DNA from: Faucicola mancuniensis
GTDB taxonomy: Bacteria > Pseudomonadota > Gammaproteobacteria > Pseudomonadales > Moraxellaceae
DNA: 64,000 bases
NCBI RefSeq assembly: GCF_046523945.1
Contig: NZ_CP171363.1
Span: 2,666,001 to 2,730,000, forward strand
Direction: 5' to 3'
Shown: piece after piece, positions 11,511-24,300 of the stretch
Position numbering within the stretch: the first letter of the stretch is position 1
How the letters are laid out: each line of letters opens with the position of its first letter
Notes under the pieces: generated by a model
The model's input: only the letters and a program-made list of their open reading frames with translations
The model's database searches: none
Told to the model about the DNA's origin: nothing
Program-made: the position numbers and the translations under genes

Positions 11511-11840
11511 CTAAAATATAGATATACTTGATATTTCATGCAAAGATAGATCTTTAATTCTATTATAAAAACAAGACAATCTATTTATAAAATCACTATC
11601 TGGTCTATTGTGATTAACATAGTTGTTTTCCCCTTTCCAAAAATCAACTATTTGTCTAATCTGCTCAATAAATTCAGAAAAATCATCAACACTATTTAAA
11701 TCACGCTCTTCATTAAATTCATATATGAGATTTAATTCCAATAATTTAGCTGGTTGATATACAAAACTCAAAGAAGTTGCAGAACCTAAAAACAATTCAA
11801 TATTACTCTCATTTTTTAAAAAAACATATATAGAATACAT
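11511..11840 (-). CDS. Small immunity-type protein (unknown family)
   Basis: 109 residues, acidic, no signal or membrane segment (MYSIYVFLKNESNIELFLGS; a DFxEFIEQIRQIVDFW helix). Family not recognised. It lies between two toxin/immunity units on the same strand, 30 bases downstream of the immunity gene at 11871, so an extra or orphan immunity gene is the likeliest reading. Confidence 0.5.
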   Translation of the reverse strand: MYSIYVFLKNESNIELFLGSATSLSFVYQPAKLLELNLIYEFNEERDLNSVDDFSEFIEQIRQIVDFWKGENNYVNHNRPDSDFINRLSCFYNRIKDLSLHEISSISIF

Positions 11841-11870
11841 ATAAAATCCCTAGTTTCATATTTATAATGT

Positions 11871-12176
11871 TCAGTCATCCAATCTAACAAATATATCATC
11901 CAAACATAATGATTCATCATTAACTATATCCAAGACAGCTTTAATTATGCTTTCTTTACTAATTTCTTTTACGATAATAGAGCTAATGCTCCAAAAAAAC
12001 TTTTCATTACTAACAGTTTTTTCTACATCGTTTAGACAAAAAGCAGAGCAACTATACCCAATTCCTTTGTGATATATAAAAAAATCAACCATTCCATAAT
12101 CACTTTTAGTTATAAAATCATAGGATTGAATTTCTAATCGATTGTCTTTGTAAAGTATTTCCATACTATCTACCAT
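11871..12176 (-). CDS. Probable immunity protein for the Hint/RelE-like tip
   Basis: 101 residues (MVDSMEILYKDNRLEIQSYD...), cytosolic, acidic C-terminus. The ATG at 12176 overlaps the last 11 bases of the toxin frame (stop TAG at 12166-12168); an alternative in-frame ATG at 12164 would start just after the toxin stop. Either way the two are translationally coupled, as is usual for cognate pairs. Family not recognised; the function is inferred from position only. Confidence 0.65.
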   Translation of the reverse strand: MVDSMEILYKDNRLEIQSYDFITKSDYGMVDFFIYHKGIGYSCSAFCLNDVEKTVSNEKFFWSISSIIVKEISKESIIKAVLDIVNDESLCLDDIFVRLDD

Positions 12177-14760
12177 ATAATTCTTTTAGTCGCGCCCAAA
12201 CTTTAGCTTGATTGCCTTTGCCAGAATAACCCAAAATTTCCCAGCCATTAGCGGTTTTTCTAGCATATATTCTACCACCATTTCTGTGTCTAAATTCTGT
12301 GATACCATGATAAACACTAGTGCCGATACCTGGATTTTCATTGCCTTTCTTAATTTGTTCCATCATTTGATTGATACCTTGACTCTCTTGCTGAGACAAT
12401 TTTCTTGCCTCTCTCAGTAAAAGCTCATCTTGTTTTACAATGGAATGAATAAGATTTTCACAACAATCCGCATTATGCACCCACACACCCAATCTACCCA
12501 CATGATAGGTGTGGAAGTCATCTACTTCAATATTATAAACGGTGTCGGTGTGGTTGGGTAGTAGATATTGGCTTAATACTTCAACTTCTTGATTATTTCT
12601 ATCAAGCAGTGTCATGCCTTGTTCTAGTAAGGATGCTTTTAGCCAGCCTGTGTCTTTAATCCAAAAGGGGTGTTCGGCTGTAGTTTCTAGGGTCTCTATA
12701 TCGCCTTGATGGTTTTTGACTGTGACTTGGAAAATGGGTTGGTCTGGTGTTGCTTTGGTGGCAATAACAGGACGATAGCTATATTCTAAGGTAATGTCAT
12801 TTCGTGTCCAAATTAACTCACCACCTGTAAAGGTTTCAACGGCTTTTAAGCCATCTTTGGTTTCAATGAGTGTACCTGCGGTAAAGCAAGAGATGCCAGT
12901 AGTACAGGTTGCTTTGGCGGTTGTCGATTCACTTGCCTTATCAGTATTGCGTGCTTCACCTAAATCTGTCTTAGAATTTTTTGTGCTTACCGTGTTTCGA
13001 CCACCGCCACCCATTAGTTCAGCATGCCAAGCCTCTCCAACCATAGCCTGAATAGGTTGATTGTTGGCTCTGTGAACTTGTGCGATGGCTAAATCAACTT
13101 GGCTTAGAGCCATCATATTGCTATGATCTATTGCTCCGTGTGAAACTTTATTACCACCTGCCTTATCGATTCTATTATACAGGTTAATAGGGCTTCCTTG
13201 TTCTCTTATACTGTTAATCCGACTGATATGAAACTTACAGCTATCGGTGTTATAGTTCGTAAAACAAGCATTTTCAAAATCTGCATTCTGTTTTTTATCT
13301 AATTTTTGATAATAATTATTGGCTTCATTAATACAAGCTTGATTGCCCTTACAGCCTTCTAGTCTTCTCGCCCAAGTAGTCATTTGCTTATGAGATAAAT
13401 AATTATTCTCCATCTGATTAACATTATTAGCAACACCACTTATCTCACCTGTAGTCCCACCAATACCAGCCGATAATCCAACTAAAACAGCTTTTCTAGT
13501 CTCATCATCATAGCCTTGATTTTTCAAATACTCATCAACTTTTGGTATCACAAATGCTGTACCACCACCTGCAACTGCTCCTTCAATTGAACCAGTCGCT
13601 AACGCACTAACTGCTGTATGAAGTGCCACACGATAAACACCACCCTCACCCCATTTTTCGGCTTCTTCAGTATTTCCTGCATGAATAAGTTCAAGTTGTT
13701 TTTGTCCTGCATAATCTCCGACCATTTTCGGAGCTTCCTGCCCAAACGCTTGCGTAATCTGAGTTTGATTGTTAAGTTCAGCATTTAACTGTTCTGCATT
13801 AAACGTATTTCTTAACGGCTCATTGAGTATGTCTACAGTCTTATTCGTCACCTGTGACTGCCCTGCCATCCCTGTCACCGCCCCATACGTGGTACTGGTA
13901 TCACTATCCCCCACCTTACCATAACCAATACCGCTGATAGACGGCGAAGCTAACCCTGTTTTGTTGGCATTTAACCCTGCACTGATACCGCCACTTATCG
14001 ATTGACCGTGATAATGAATGTGGTTTTGTATATCACCGACTTCTAACCCACCTTTAAACTGAGTCTGATTCGCTTCAGGGGTGGCAGTGGTAAAATATGC
14101 CCCATTAAAAGAGCTTTTACCATCGACCACCATATCAGAGAATTGGTATTGTAGCCCTGTCTGCTCAGTGACTTGGGCTAAGTCCATGGAGAGATTGGAT
14201 TTACCGCCATTGATACTCACATTTTGTGGGATGCCTTGCATAGACACGTCGGCACTAAAGCCTACATTTTTTTGTTTACCGTCATATTTAGCGGTATCTT
14301 GACGACTGGTCGCAATAATCCCGCCACCGATGTGACCTGTGGCATAATCACCTTTCACCACCGCACCATCAAGCACCAAGTTACCACCGATGTTTTGATA
14401 GGTTGTACCACCGACATTGATATGAGAGTTGGCATTGGTGGTTTTTTCACTGTTGCCATAGCCTTTTGAGCCATTGGCATAGCCTGTAAAGCCTGCACTT
14501 CCCCCATGATTCGTATCGGCATACATCCCGATACCATAGCCACTTGATTTGTTGGTGGTTCTGTCGTAGCTGGTGCCTGAAGCGGCTTTTTCGACCACAT
14601 CACCTTCGACATTGTTGTAGCGGTCACTTGCGACATTGAGGTCACTGGCGATAAAGGTGAGGTTACTGCCTTTGCCGTTGCCTTGGATGTTAAAGATGGC
14701 GTTGTTTACGTCAATACTGGAGGCTTCGTTATGCCCTGTGAGGCTGTCATGGGTGCGGTT
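12166..14760 (-). pseudogene. Orphan FHA/CdiA 3' cassette with Hint domain and RelE-like toxin tip
   Basis: A 5'-truncated end of an FHA exoprotein with no signal or TPS domain. Scaffold homology starts near 14750 (HDSLTGHNEASS), with an in-frame TAG just upstream. A pretoxin segment with QMENNYLSHKQ, a VENN-like motif of CDI proteins, follows. Next comes a Hint domain (C of CFTAGTLIETKDG to GVWVHNAD), then a tip of about 110 residues ending GGRIYARKTANGWEILGYSG and VWARLKELYGR. The tip's short, basic, GxEILGxSGK style resembles RelE/ParE-like RNase folds (inference). It is followed by an overlapping immunity gene at 12176. The scaffold part at 13726-14442 is nearly identical to fhaB copy 2, so the cassette could be recombined onto an expressed gene. 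An internal ATG exists at 14598 but probably is not used. Confidence 0.8.
13726..14442. repeat. 717-bp scaffold repeat, copy A
   Basis: Direct repeat of 17395-18111 (constant offset 3669), differing by only a few substitutions. It encodes the conserved pre-tip region of the exoproteins and is flanked on both sides by divergent sequence, so it is a ready site for homologous exchange of C-terminal tips. Confidence 0.85.
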
Positions 14761-15067
14761 AGGTGTGTGGAATGAATCCTAAAATACTTATTGATACACA
14801 AAAATAGGCGCGATTTGTCCCTGTCTTTTGTCCAAAATAGAACGTCTAAAAAACCAGTGTTTTCCATAGGTCGCTCCAATGATGAGTTTTTCTTATCATG
14901 CTAAATTGAGTAAAAAAATAAACAAATGTACTTACCGCCCTATATGGTCCGAATTCTGTGCTGACCCCTATATAATATCTTTTATAGCATTCTATGAGAG
15001 TGTTAAGTTTCCGCTAACCTTAGAGAGGCTTACTTTTAAATGAAGTGAGTGCAAATAAAATTACTAG
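14761..15067. other. Junction region between cassette and fhaB copy 2, IS-like remnant
   Basis: About 300 bp without a convincing gene. It separates the orphan cassette from the immunity gene of fhaB copy 2. A 30-bp stretch at 14940-14969 recurs at 45474-45503, at the edge of another orphan cassette, and looks like the end of a mobile element (AGGGGTCAGCACAGAATTCG on the minus strand). A short minus-strand frame starting MENTGFLDVLFWTKDRDKSR runs into the cassette edge; no function can be given. Confidence 0.4.
14940..14969. repeat. 30-bp dispersed repeat, copy A
   Basis: Identical to 45474-45503 (core GTCCGAATTCTGTGCTGACC). Both copies lie just upstream of a 5'-truncated FHA cassette, which suggests a mobile-element end or a recombination scar. 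Confidence 0.6.
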
Positions 15068-15355
15068 TTAAACAATTGGATAACCTCTACTTACTGGAAT
15101 TTCAAAAAAAGTTTGTCTATTATCTTCTAAACGCATTCTAGCTCTTGAAAGTAAAATATCTATTTTATCAGTATTTATTAAAAAATTTTCATATTCAATT
15201 TTACTAATTTCATAATATTCCTCATATTCGGCAAGCTGATTCCTTACTGGGAAAGAAAGATAATATTTACCAGTATTACTTTCTCTACCTATAGAAAATC
15301 TTTTTTCTTTAGAAACATATACATCTATAAAATTATACTTCATATCATTTCTCAA
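15068..15355 (-). CDS. Immunity protein for the fhaB copy 2 toxin tip
   Basis: 95 residues (MRNDMKYNFIDVYVSKEKRF...). No signal or membrane segment. The motif GKYYLSFPV..LAEYEEYYEI and the basic C-terminus resemble small immunity proteins that follow tips ending in an EAGAN..WIPGG pattern, as here. It starts 2 bases after the exoprotein stop at 15358, so it is almost certainly co-transcribed and coupled. The family name is not known to me; the cognate role is inferred from position and pairing. Confidence 0.7.
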   Translation of the reverse strand: MRNDMKYNFIDVYVSKEKRFSIGRESNTGKYYLSFPVRNQLAEYEEYYEISKIEYENFLINTDKIDILLSRARMRLEDNRQTFFEIPVSRGYPIV

Positions 15356-15357
15356 TC

Positions 15358-18300
15358 TTATTTAATTGGAGTCACTATATATTTATCAGAAGAAAGTTTA
15401 CCAACATCAATAATAGCTTCCGAATTTCCATTAGGTAGTTTCCCACCAGGTATCCACATAGGATTTGCTCCAGCTTCATTTCCAGATGGAAGTCTTAGCC
15501 CATTTTGATTAGGATTTGGAATATCTATTCTTAATAAAGAGTTATTTTGTAACATATCTCTTGGAATCCCTAGTGCATCAGCCAATTTCACAGGGTCATT
15601 ATTAGTCGCTTCAACAAGTTTATCTGCTTGTTTAGAGGGAAGTATGAAAGAAGTACCATCAGTTTGACCTAGTCCATATTTTTCATAATTTTTACTAACC
15701 ATAAATTTTGTTCCTCCTTCCTCAAACAATGAAAGTTGATTATTAATATAATTTTGATTTAGATATGTACTGGGGTTTGCCCTATACCCGACTGGTTGGT
15801 TTAAAACATTCTCAAATATATGTGAAGTATTAACACCTTCTTTTAATGTAACATCATTTCTTTTTAGTATTCCACTAAGTACATCAGGGTTTCTAATTTC
15901 AGTCTCTGACCATTTAAAAGTAGCTCGATTTAAATCTGTAGATAAAATATCATTATCTCTTGAGATATTATTTTCAATAATAGTAGCTTTTTTCTCCGCT
16001 TTTCCAGCCGAAGCAGCTATCTTACTAGTAGCAGAAACCTCTCCAGCTACACCACCAGCAACCGCAGTTACCGTACCCAAAAAAGCTCTAGGTGCTTCAG
16101 AAGCTTCTACCGCTATTTCATTAGCAGGTTTTTGCCACTGGCTCACTCTACCCCACGAACCTTCATCAGACTTAACAATAGCTTCTCCAGTTGCTAAAGC
16201 TCCATTTGCTGCATCAGGAATATAGTTTGTAACGCTAATTTCCAACGCATTGACTGCTGTTTTAGCAATTTCTTTAACAGGAGCTTTATTTTTACCATAA
16301 GTAGGATTTACCTTTTTATATTCAGCCTGTAAGTGTGCTTTTTTCTCGGCACTTAACGAATTATCTTTTACTTTATTTTTTACAGCAACAGGCTGTTTTT
16401 TTACTATTGGCGTAGTAGAAATTACAGGAACGCCAGCATCTTTAATAGCCTTATTATTATTTGCTGCTATATTATTCATGTAATATTCAGTTTCTTTATT
16501 AGCATAAATTGACTTAGGTTCTGAATTAGAATTTTTACTAACTGGAATATTTATAGTAACTTTTCTAACATTGCTATCAGACCAACTATATTTATAACTT
16601 TTAGTTAAAGCAACAGCCGAAGGGCTTTTCATAAAAGTTATTAAATTACTATCAGGTTTTTGGACTTGCGACATATCCATAGAATAATAAATAGTATTAT
16701 CTTTAATTTGACCTTTCCACATTTTGGCATTGAAATTACCTATGCCATTATTCCCTACAGAAGCTAAACCATGGTCATACATCTGATTTTTAATGTTAGC
16801 AGTATCTTGCTTGTTGTCGCCTTTTAAAGGAATAGTAACTGCTGTATTTGAAGAGGCATTTTCTTTTTTTCCATTAAAAATAGCATTTGACCATCTTAAA
16901 GCATCTTCAATCTGTGCAATGGTATAAGGTTTTCCATTAGGCTGTTTCCAACCTTCCTCTTTTGCCTTTTGATATAAGCGGGCTGCTAGATATTGCTCCT
17001 TGGTATGTATTTGTCTATTATTCAAATCCACATTAACCGCAGTCGCTGTACTACTCACATCTAACCCAGTCGAAGCACCCACCCCAGCTAAAGTTAAACT
17101 CGTTAAACCATTTGCCACACCCTGTGCGGCATCAACACTCATGCCTTGCTCAACCAGTTTATTAACAACTTTAGCTTGAACCTCATCCAATAGCGGAGCA
17201 ACCGTTGCTACAGCACCACTGGCTAAGGCACTTTCGGCTGTACCGCCACCCAATGCACCAACAGCTGTATGAAGTGCCACACGGTAGATACCGCCTTCAT
17301 CCCATTTCTTAATCTCAGCCAATTTTTGTTCAGCGGTTAGATTCGGGTCATTTTTAATCGCATTGATACGATTTTGAGAAAAGTCAGCGACTGCTTTCGG
17401 AGCTTCCTGCCCAAACGCTTGCGTAATCTGAGTTTGATTGTTAAGTTCAGCATTTAACTGACCTGCATTAAACGTATTTCTTAACGGCTCATTGAGTATG
17501 CCTACAGTCTTATTCGTCACCTGCGACTGCCCTGCCATCCCTGTCACCGCCCCATACGTGGTACTGGTATCACTATCCCCCACCTTACCATAACCAATAC
17601 CGCTGATAGACGGCGAAGCTAACCCTGTTTTGTTGGCATTTAACCCTGCACTGATACCGCCACTTATCGATTGACCGTGATAATGAATGTGGTTTTGTAT
17701 ATCACCGACTTCTAATCCACCCTTAAACTGAGTCTGATTCGCTTCAGGGGTGGCAGTGGTAAAATATGCCCCATTAAAAGAGCTTTTACCATCAACCACC
17801 ATATCAGAAGATTGGTACTGTAGCCCTGTCTGCTCAGTCACTTGGGCTAAGTCCATGGAGAGATTGGATTTACCGCCATTGATACTCACATTTTGTGGGA
17901 TGCCTTGCATAGACACGTCGGCACTAAAGCCTACATTTTTTTGTTTACCGTCATATTTAGCGGTATCTTGACGACTGGTCGCAATAATCCCGCCACCGAT
18001 GTGACCTGTGGCATAATCACCTTTCACCACCGCACCATCAAGCACCAAGTTACCACCGATGTTTTGATAGGTTGTACCACCGACATTGATATGAGAGTTG
18101 GCATTGGTGGTGGTTTCGCCATTGCCATAACCTTTTGCCATATTGGCATTGGCAGTAATACCTGCTCCATTTTGCGTGCTGGCATACACCCCAATGCCAA
18201 AGCCATTAGATTTATTACTGGTACGGTCATAGCCTGTACTGGATGCGGCTTGGTAAATCACATCACCTTCAACGTTATTATACAAGTCTCCCACTAAGTT

Positions 18301-21300
18301 GATGTCACTGCCTGTCACAGTAAAGTCACTGTCTTTACCTTTGCCTGCAATGTTTAACACTAAGTTATTGGCATCAATGCTTGATGCCTCATTTTTACCT
18401 GATAGGCTATCTTGCACGCTTTTGTTGGATTGACTGCCAAGTGTGGCTTGAATGCGAGTATTGCCTACCCCAGCTAATCCTTCTTTGCTTAACTCACTTT
18501 TTTGTAAGCTATCAACAGCACCTTGTACGCCTTTATCTAAGGTACGCAGCTTACTAAAGCCTGCAATACCCGCCATGACTTTCATTTTCTCACTGTTGGT
18601 GGTTTCACCCGCTTTCAGTAGACTATTAATGCTTTGAGCCTGATCGATTAAGCTATTAGACACACTCACGGTTAATCCGCTGGTTTTTTGGCTTTGGATA
18701 TTGTGTGTTTGCGTTGTGGCAGTAGTATTACTCACGTTTGCCGATTTGGCATTAATCACCACCGTGCCATAATTGAGATCATGCACATTGTTCGTGGTTT
18801 GGTTTTTGGCATAGACTTTACTGCCAGTTTGCTGATAATGCTCACCTGCCGTGATAATGGTGTTACCATTTTTAGTTCCGACAATGCTACCAGTATGTGA
18901 CACACTGTCCGTGCTGTTTTGATTTTGGGTTCTTTGTGTGCCAATGGTGAAGCTGGCACCCCCATTGCCAAATAGCCCAGATTTTTTCTCGCCATGACTG
19001 CTACTTTGATGTTCAGTGTTAGTCGCTGCATCAATGGTGACGTTTTTTCCACCCTTGATATAGGTGCCTTGCTGACTGATTGCATCGGTTGCCGTTAAAT
19101 GCACGTTGTTTTTGGCATCAATGATGACACGGTTACCATTAATACTGCCTTTGATGGCTAAATCATTGTTATAACTGTAGTTGTCTTGGTTGGTTTTCTT
19201 ACTTAACCAGTTTCTTTGGGTGGAGCGACTAGCAGTTTCTACGTTATTGGTTTCTCGACCTTCTTTAAAGCTGATATCCCCATTGTCCGCTTTAAGATAG
19301 GTTGTCCCATCTTCACTGTGAATGGTCGCTGCCGTACCAGTAATGTTGCCGTTTTTTGAGCGGATGATGGTGTCACCTTTACTTACCACCACACTGCCAA
19401 CATCTTCAGTATGCCCAGCTTTGATATAGTTGTTGTTATCATGAATGGCGTTGGTTTGATAACCAGTGTTGACGGCATTAAAGGCGATATTGCCACTGCT
19501 AATCAGTTGGGTGCTACCACCATGGTTAATCAGCTGACTGGCATTGAAGCTCGTGTTACCTGCCACATCAATGGCTAACGTGGTCAGTGGGTTGCCTTCA
19601 TTATCCACTTGACCTTTTAAGCCATCTCCCACGTAGATGCTGGCAATTTGGTCAAGCCCAGTACGCCAAGTATTACTTTTGTTTTTTGAGCTTTCTGTGT
19701 GATATGTCGTTGAGGTGTTGTTTAAATTACCGCCCACACTCATTGACATAGCACTGTTAGCTTTGATGGTACCACCAATGTTGTTGGTGTCTTTTTTACT
19801 ATTGATTTGGATAAAGTTACCTTGAATGACACCGCCAGCATTGTTATTGACATTGTTGGCACTCACACGCAAGGCATGATGTCCCACAATGTTACCTGAA
19901 TTGCTTAAATCCCCTGTGAGTTGTAGGTCAGTGTTGTAACCCGCTACTAAACTGCCATCCCCTTTGATGTCACCAACATTGGAGCGTACATAGACTTTAG
20001 GGACGAGGGCTTTTTGGGTTTGTCCATTAGGTAATGTCATGTCTTGTTCAACCAGCCAGACAATATCGGTGGTGAGCTGTGCCACCTGAGAAGCGGTCAG
20101 GGCAATACCTGGGCGTAGGTTTAACGCATTGGCACTGGTAATCCCATTGTCCATCAAGGCTTGGTACATGGCATCGTCACTGCGGTAGTCACCTAAGAAG
20201 CGTTTACCAGTGAGCACCATGATTTGATCACGAATCATGTGTTGTTCATAGTAGCCATCTCCCAGGCGTTTGTGCATATTGTCCTGATTGAGCCCCAAGC
20301 GTTTCATCATGTAGTCGGATGATAACCAGTTTTTATAACCGGCAAACGCAGGGTCAGTGACGATTAGATAGCCGTTGGGGTTGTTGGGGTCGATTTTGTA
20401 GAGAGCACTGTTGGGTAAGCTGACAGCGTACTTGGGTGCGAATTTCTTGAGCTTTTTGGGTATTGATGCTTTGGTTTAGTTGGTTGATAAGGTCACTTAA
20501 GGTGGCGATATCAACTTTTTGTCCTCCTTGTTGGGCAACCACTAAGTCAGCTAGCTGTTTTTGTTGCTCAGCGGTTAGGTTGACTGGGTTGGTTTTAGTG
20601 AAGTCCTGTAAGGCTTTGATGGCGTCTTGGACCCTAGCAAGGCTTGCACGGTCAACTTGTGTGCCGTTATTGGCTGTTTTGACGACTGTTAGGAGCGTTT
20701 GTAAATTGCCAATCGCTTGGTTGACAGCTGCCACTTGTTTGGTATCAATTTGAGCTTGATTGGCTTGATTTTGATTGGCAACTGTGACCGCGGTGACATA
20801 CACGCCACTAACTGGATTATTAATGTTGAGAATTTTTAAATCATAAGGAGTACCTGTTGTTTTAGGATTCAGCGGTTGAGCCATATCTAATGGGGTTGAA
20901 TTAGTATTTGTACCCCATTTTCCTTTGTAACACCAATTCCCTATACTCCTCCGACAGGTTTCATAAGGGCTATAATGGGTACCATTAAAATTCTCGTAAC
21001 TGTATTTGGGAGTGATAGTTGTGGCTTCAGCATCCACATTGCCTGCTTGACCATTTACTTTAATGGTACCGCCAGCAATAATTTGGCTTTTATTGGTGTT
21101 AAATTTACCCAAGTCAAATACCATGTTACTACCCGAAACAATTCGACTCGGGTCACTAGTCACGGTGTCTTGCCCACTTAATAGCTCTGTATATTTGTAG
21201 CCATAATAATTATCATATAGCTCACCCGTTTTTAGAATTTTTAATCTATGGCGTCCGTCATTGTTATCTTCAGACGTAATTTCAACTACTTTTTCATTAT

Positions 21301-24300
21301 AAATTGGATTACTACCATCACCTGAAATGCTATACTCAACTATCGGATTATTTTCAAGGACCTTTAACGCTGTTTTAAAATCCGCATTGATATTATTGAG
21401 TGTTTCAGTGGCAATCTGCATCGCACCCAATGACTCAATGGTTGCCCCACGGTTGGTCACGGTGGTGGCTTTGCCAGTGGCATGATTCTCGCTGTCTAAA
21501 TCACCCCCAATGTGCAACTCACCATTACTTAAAATCTGAGCTTGACCATTAAAATCACTGTTAAATTTACCACGACGTGCCGTATTTGGGTTATTGTTTA
21601 AGGTTTTTACCCCAATGTCCAAGCGTTCACGAGCGGCAATTACTGGGGCAGAATTAAGCGTATTGCCTGGGGTGTTATTAAGCGTATCGGCTTTAATCGC
21701 TAAATGCGTGCCATAGATACGACCCTCACTTAAATTATTCACCGCATTGCCAGCAGTAATCAAGGTGTCATTACCATTAATTAACCCATGATTGTTGATA
21801 TCACCAGTGGCGTTTAATAACGTGGAGGCATTACTGACTAATTCACCGGTTTGGGTGTTGTTAATGTCTTTGGCATTGACCGTCAGTTGTTTGTCAGCAG
21901 ATAACGTACCGTCATTATTTACATTGCCTTGAGTGGTGATGGTTAATTCATTGGCGAGTAATTTATCACCTTTGGCATTGGTATAGTCAACCATTTGGTT
22001 AAGTGTCAGGCGATTGCCGCTGATTTCGCCGTTGCTGATAGAACTAGCACTCAAGCTCGTCTCATTAGCTCGAATCACACCGCCAGCATTGGTAATGTTG
22101 CCCGTACTGCCTTGAGTGGTAATGGTTTTGGCTTCAATATGTCCGTTAGTGTTAGTTAGGCTTTGTCCCATCGCAACCTGGATGCCTTGATTGGCTAATA
22201 GTTGCCCTTGGATGTTATTCAAGGTTTGGGCATGAATCACTAAGTCATTACCTGCCACAATACCTTGATTGAGACTAACTTTGGTTAAATCTTGTTTGGT
22301 GTTTTGGTTATCAATACTATTGACGTTTAAAGTCATATTCTTAGTGGCACTGATAAGGCTACCGACTCCCGTGTTGGCTAAACCATTGGCGGTAATCGTG
22401 GTACTATCGCCCCACAGTTTACCGCTTTGGTTGTTGAGTGTGGCACTGGTGCCTGTGATGATTAACTGCTGATTACTGCCTATCACTCCTTGTTGATTGT
22501 TAATCTCATTGCCTGTGCTGGTGAGCGATAAGGCATCAGTAGCATTGATTAGACCTGATTGGTTGGAGATATCGCTTGCTTGCAATACGGCTTTGCCGTT
22601 GGCTAAAATCCCCCGACCTTCGCCTTGGGTGTTTTGGTTATCTAGCAAACCAGTCGTGGTTAAGGTTAGTTGACCATCTTTATCCGCTTGTTGGATACTG
22701 CCACCTTGGTTATTTAGGCTTTGAGCAGCTATAGTCACATTATTACCAATGACTTGACCAGCATGGTTGTCCATGACGCCTTGCGTGCTTGAGTTGATAT
22801 TGGTTTGCGTGCTGATCACACCTTGGTTAGTTAAGGTTTGTTGGGTTAAGTTGATATCTTTGCCCGCTTGAATATTACCGCTCGCTTGGTTAGTCAGTTT
22901 TTGGCTGCTTGCGGTAATGGCATCTTGGCTGCTGATGGTAGCATTATTGTTTAAGGTGTCACCGCCGATGTTTAATGCTTGATTGCTATAAATTAAACCA
23001 GCATTGGTATTATTGAGGGTGTCTGCGTGGATATCAGCGGTGGTATTGGCTAATAGCTGAGCTTTCGTATCATTATTTAAGGTTCGTGCATTGACGTACA
23101 ATGCTTGAGCACTTTGGAGTACAGCTTTTTCACCGCTGTTGGCTAGAATGCCAGCGTTTACGGTTAAATCACCTGTGCTGGCAATGACCTGACCTTGGTT
23201 ATTATTTAAACTGCCTGCGGTGACGGAAAGTTGATCGGCTTGTATACCCCCAATATCATTGTTAAGCGTACCAGACACCGTGGCAGTTAGTTTGCCATTG
23301 GATAGCAGTTTGCCCGTTTGGCTATTATCAAGATTTTGGGCAATTAGCGTCGCTGTGCCAGTCCCGGCATGAATGACTTCGCCACCTTGGTTCTGGATAT
23401 CGCCCGTTGCCATTAAGCTAAGATTGGTGGCATTGCCGCCTAAGTGACCTTGCTGATTGTCAATGGTACCCGTGGTTAATACAAAGTCTTGAGTGCCTGT
23501 TTGCTCAAGGGTGCCTCGTTGGTTGGACAGTGATTGCACTTTAAGTTGGTAACTATCGGCTTGCGTTATAGCGGCATTGTGGTTAAGGGCGTTGGCGGTG
23601 AAACTGGCTTGTTGGCTAACTTTGTTTTGTGATTGACTTAAATCGATATTACCCAAGGTGTTTAATGACAGATTAACCACTTGATTACGACTGCCGTGGT
23701 AGTCGAGTGCTGAACCCGTGACTGTCATACCCCCACTGGCAACATTGTTACCTTGGTTATGCTGTACACCAGTACTGGTGATGGTCAAGTGTTGTGGGGT
23801 GGTTGATAAGCTATTATCAGGGCTTAATCCTGCCACCAATCGACTACTTTGGGCTTGATTAAGTTCACCGGTTTGAATTGCTAAACGACCTTGGGCGGCA
23901 ATCGTTGCTGTGTTGCTCAAATTAGTTTGGTTGTTGATATGCGTATTGGCTAAACTTGAAATGCCCACGATTGTTCAAGATTTGACTGTTAAGGTTTAAG
24001 TCCCCACGACTGGTTAGCTGAGCTGAGTTGGTGACCGCTTGAGCCGTTAGGACCAAGCTGCCATTATCACTGTAAATAACCCCGTTACCGGTATTGTTTA
24101 AATCACCCTTGAGGTTAAGTTGATTGGCTTTTACGGTTCCTGTGGTATTGCTAGCAACCACTTGACCGTCGGTATTGATTAGGGTATGTGCACTAACGGT
24201 TAAGCCATCCCCTTGAATTTGTCCTTGGCTATTATCAATATCGCCAGCAATCTGCCAGGTTTGATCGGCTAGGCTTAAGATATTGCCCTTGTCGCTGTTA

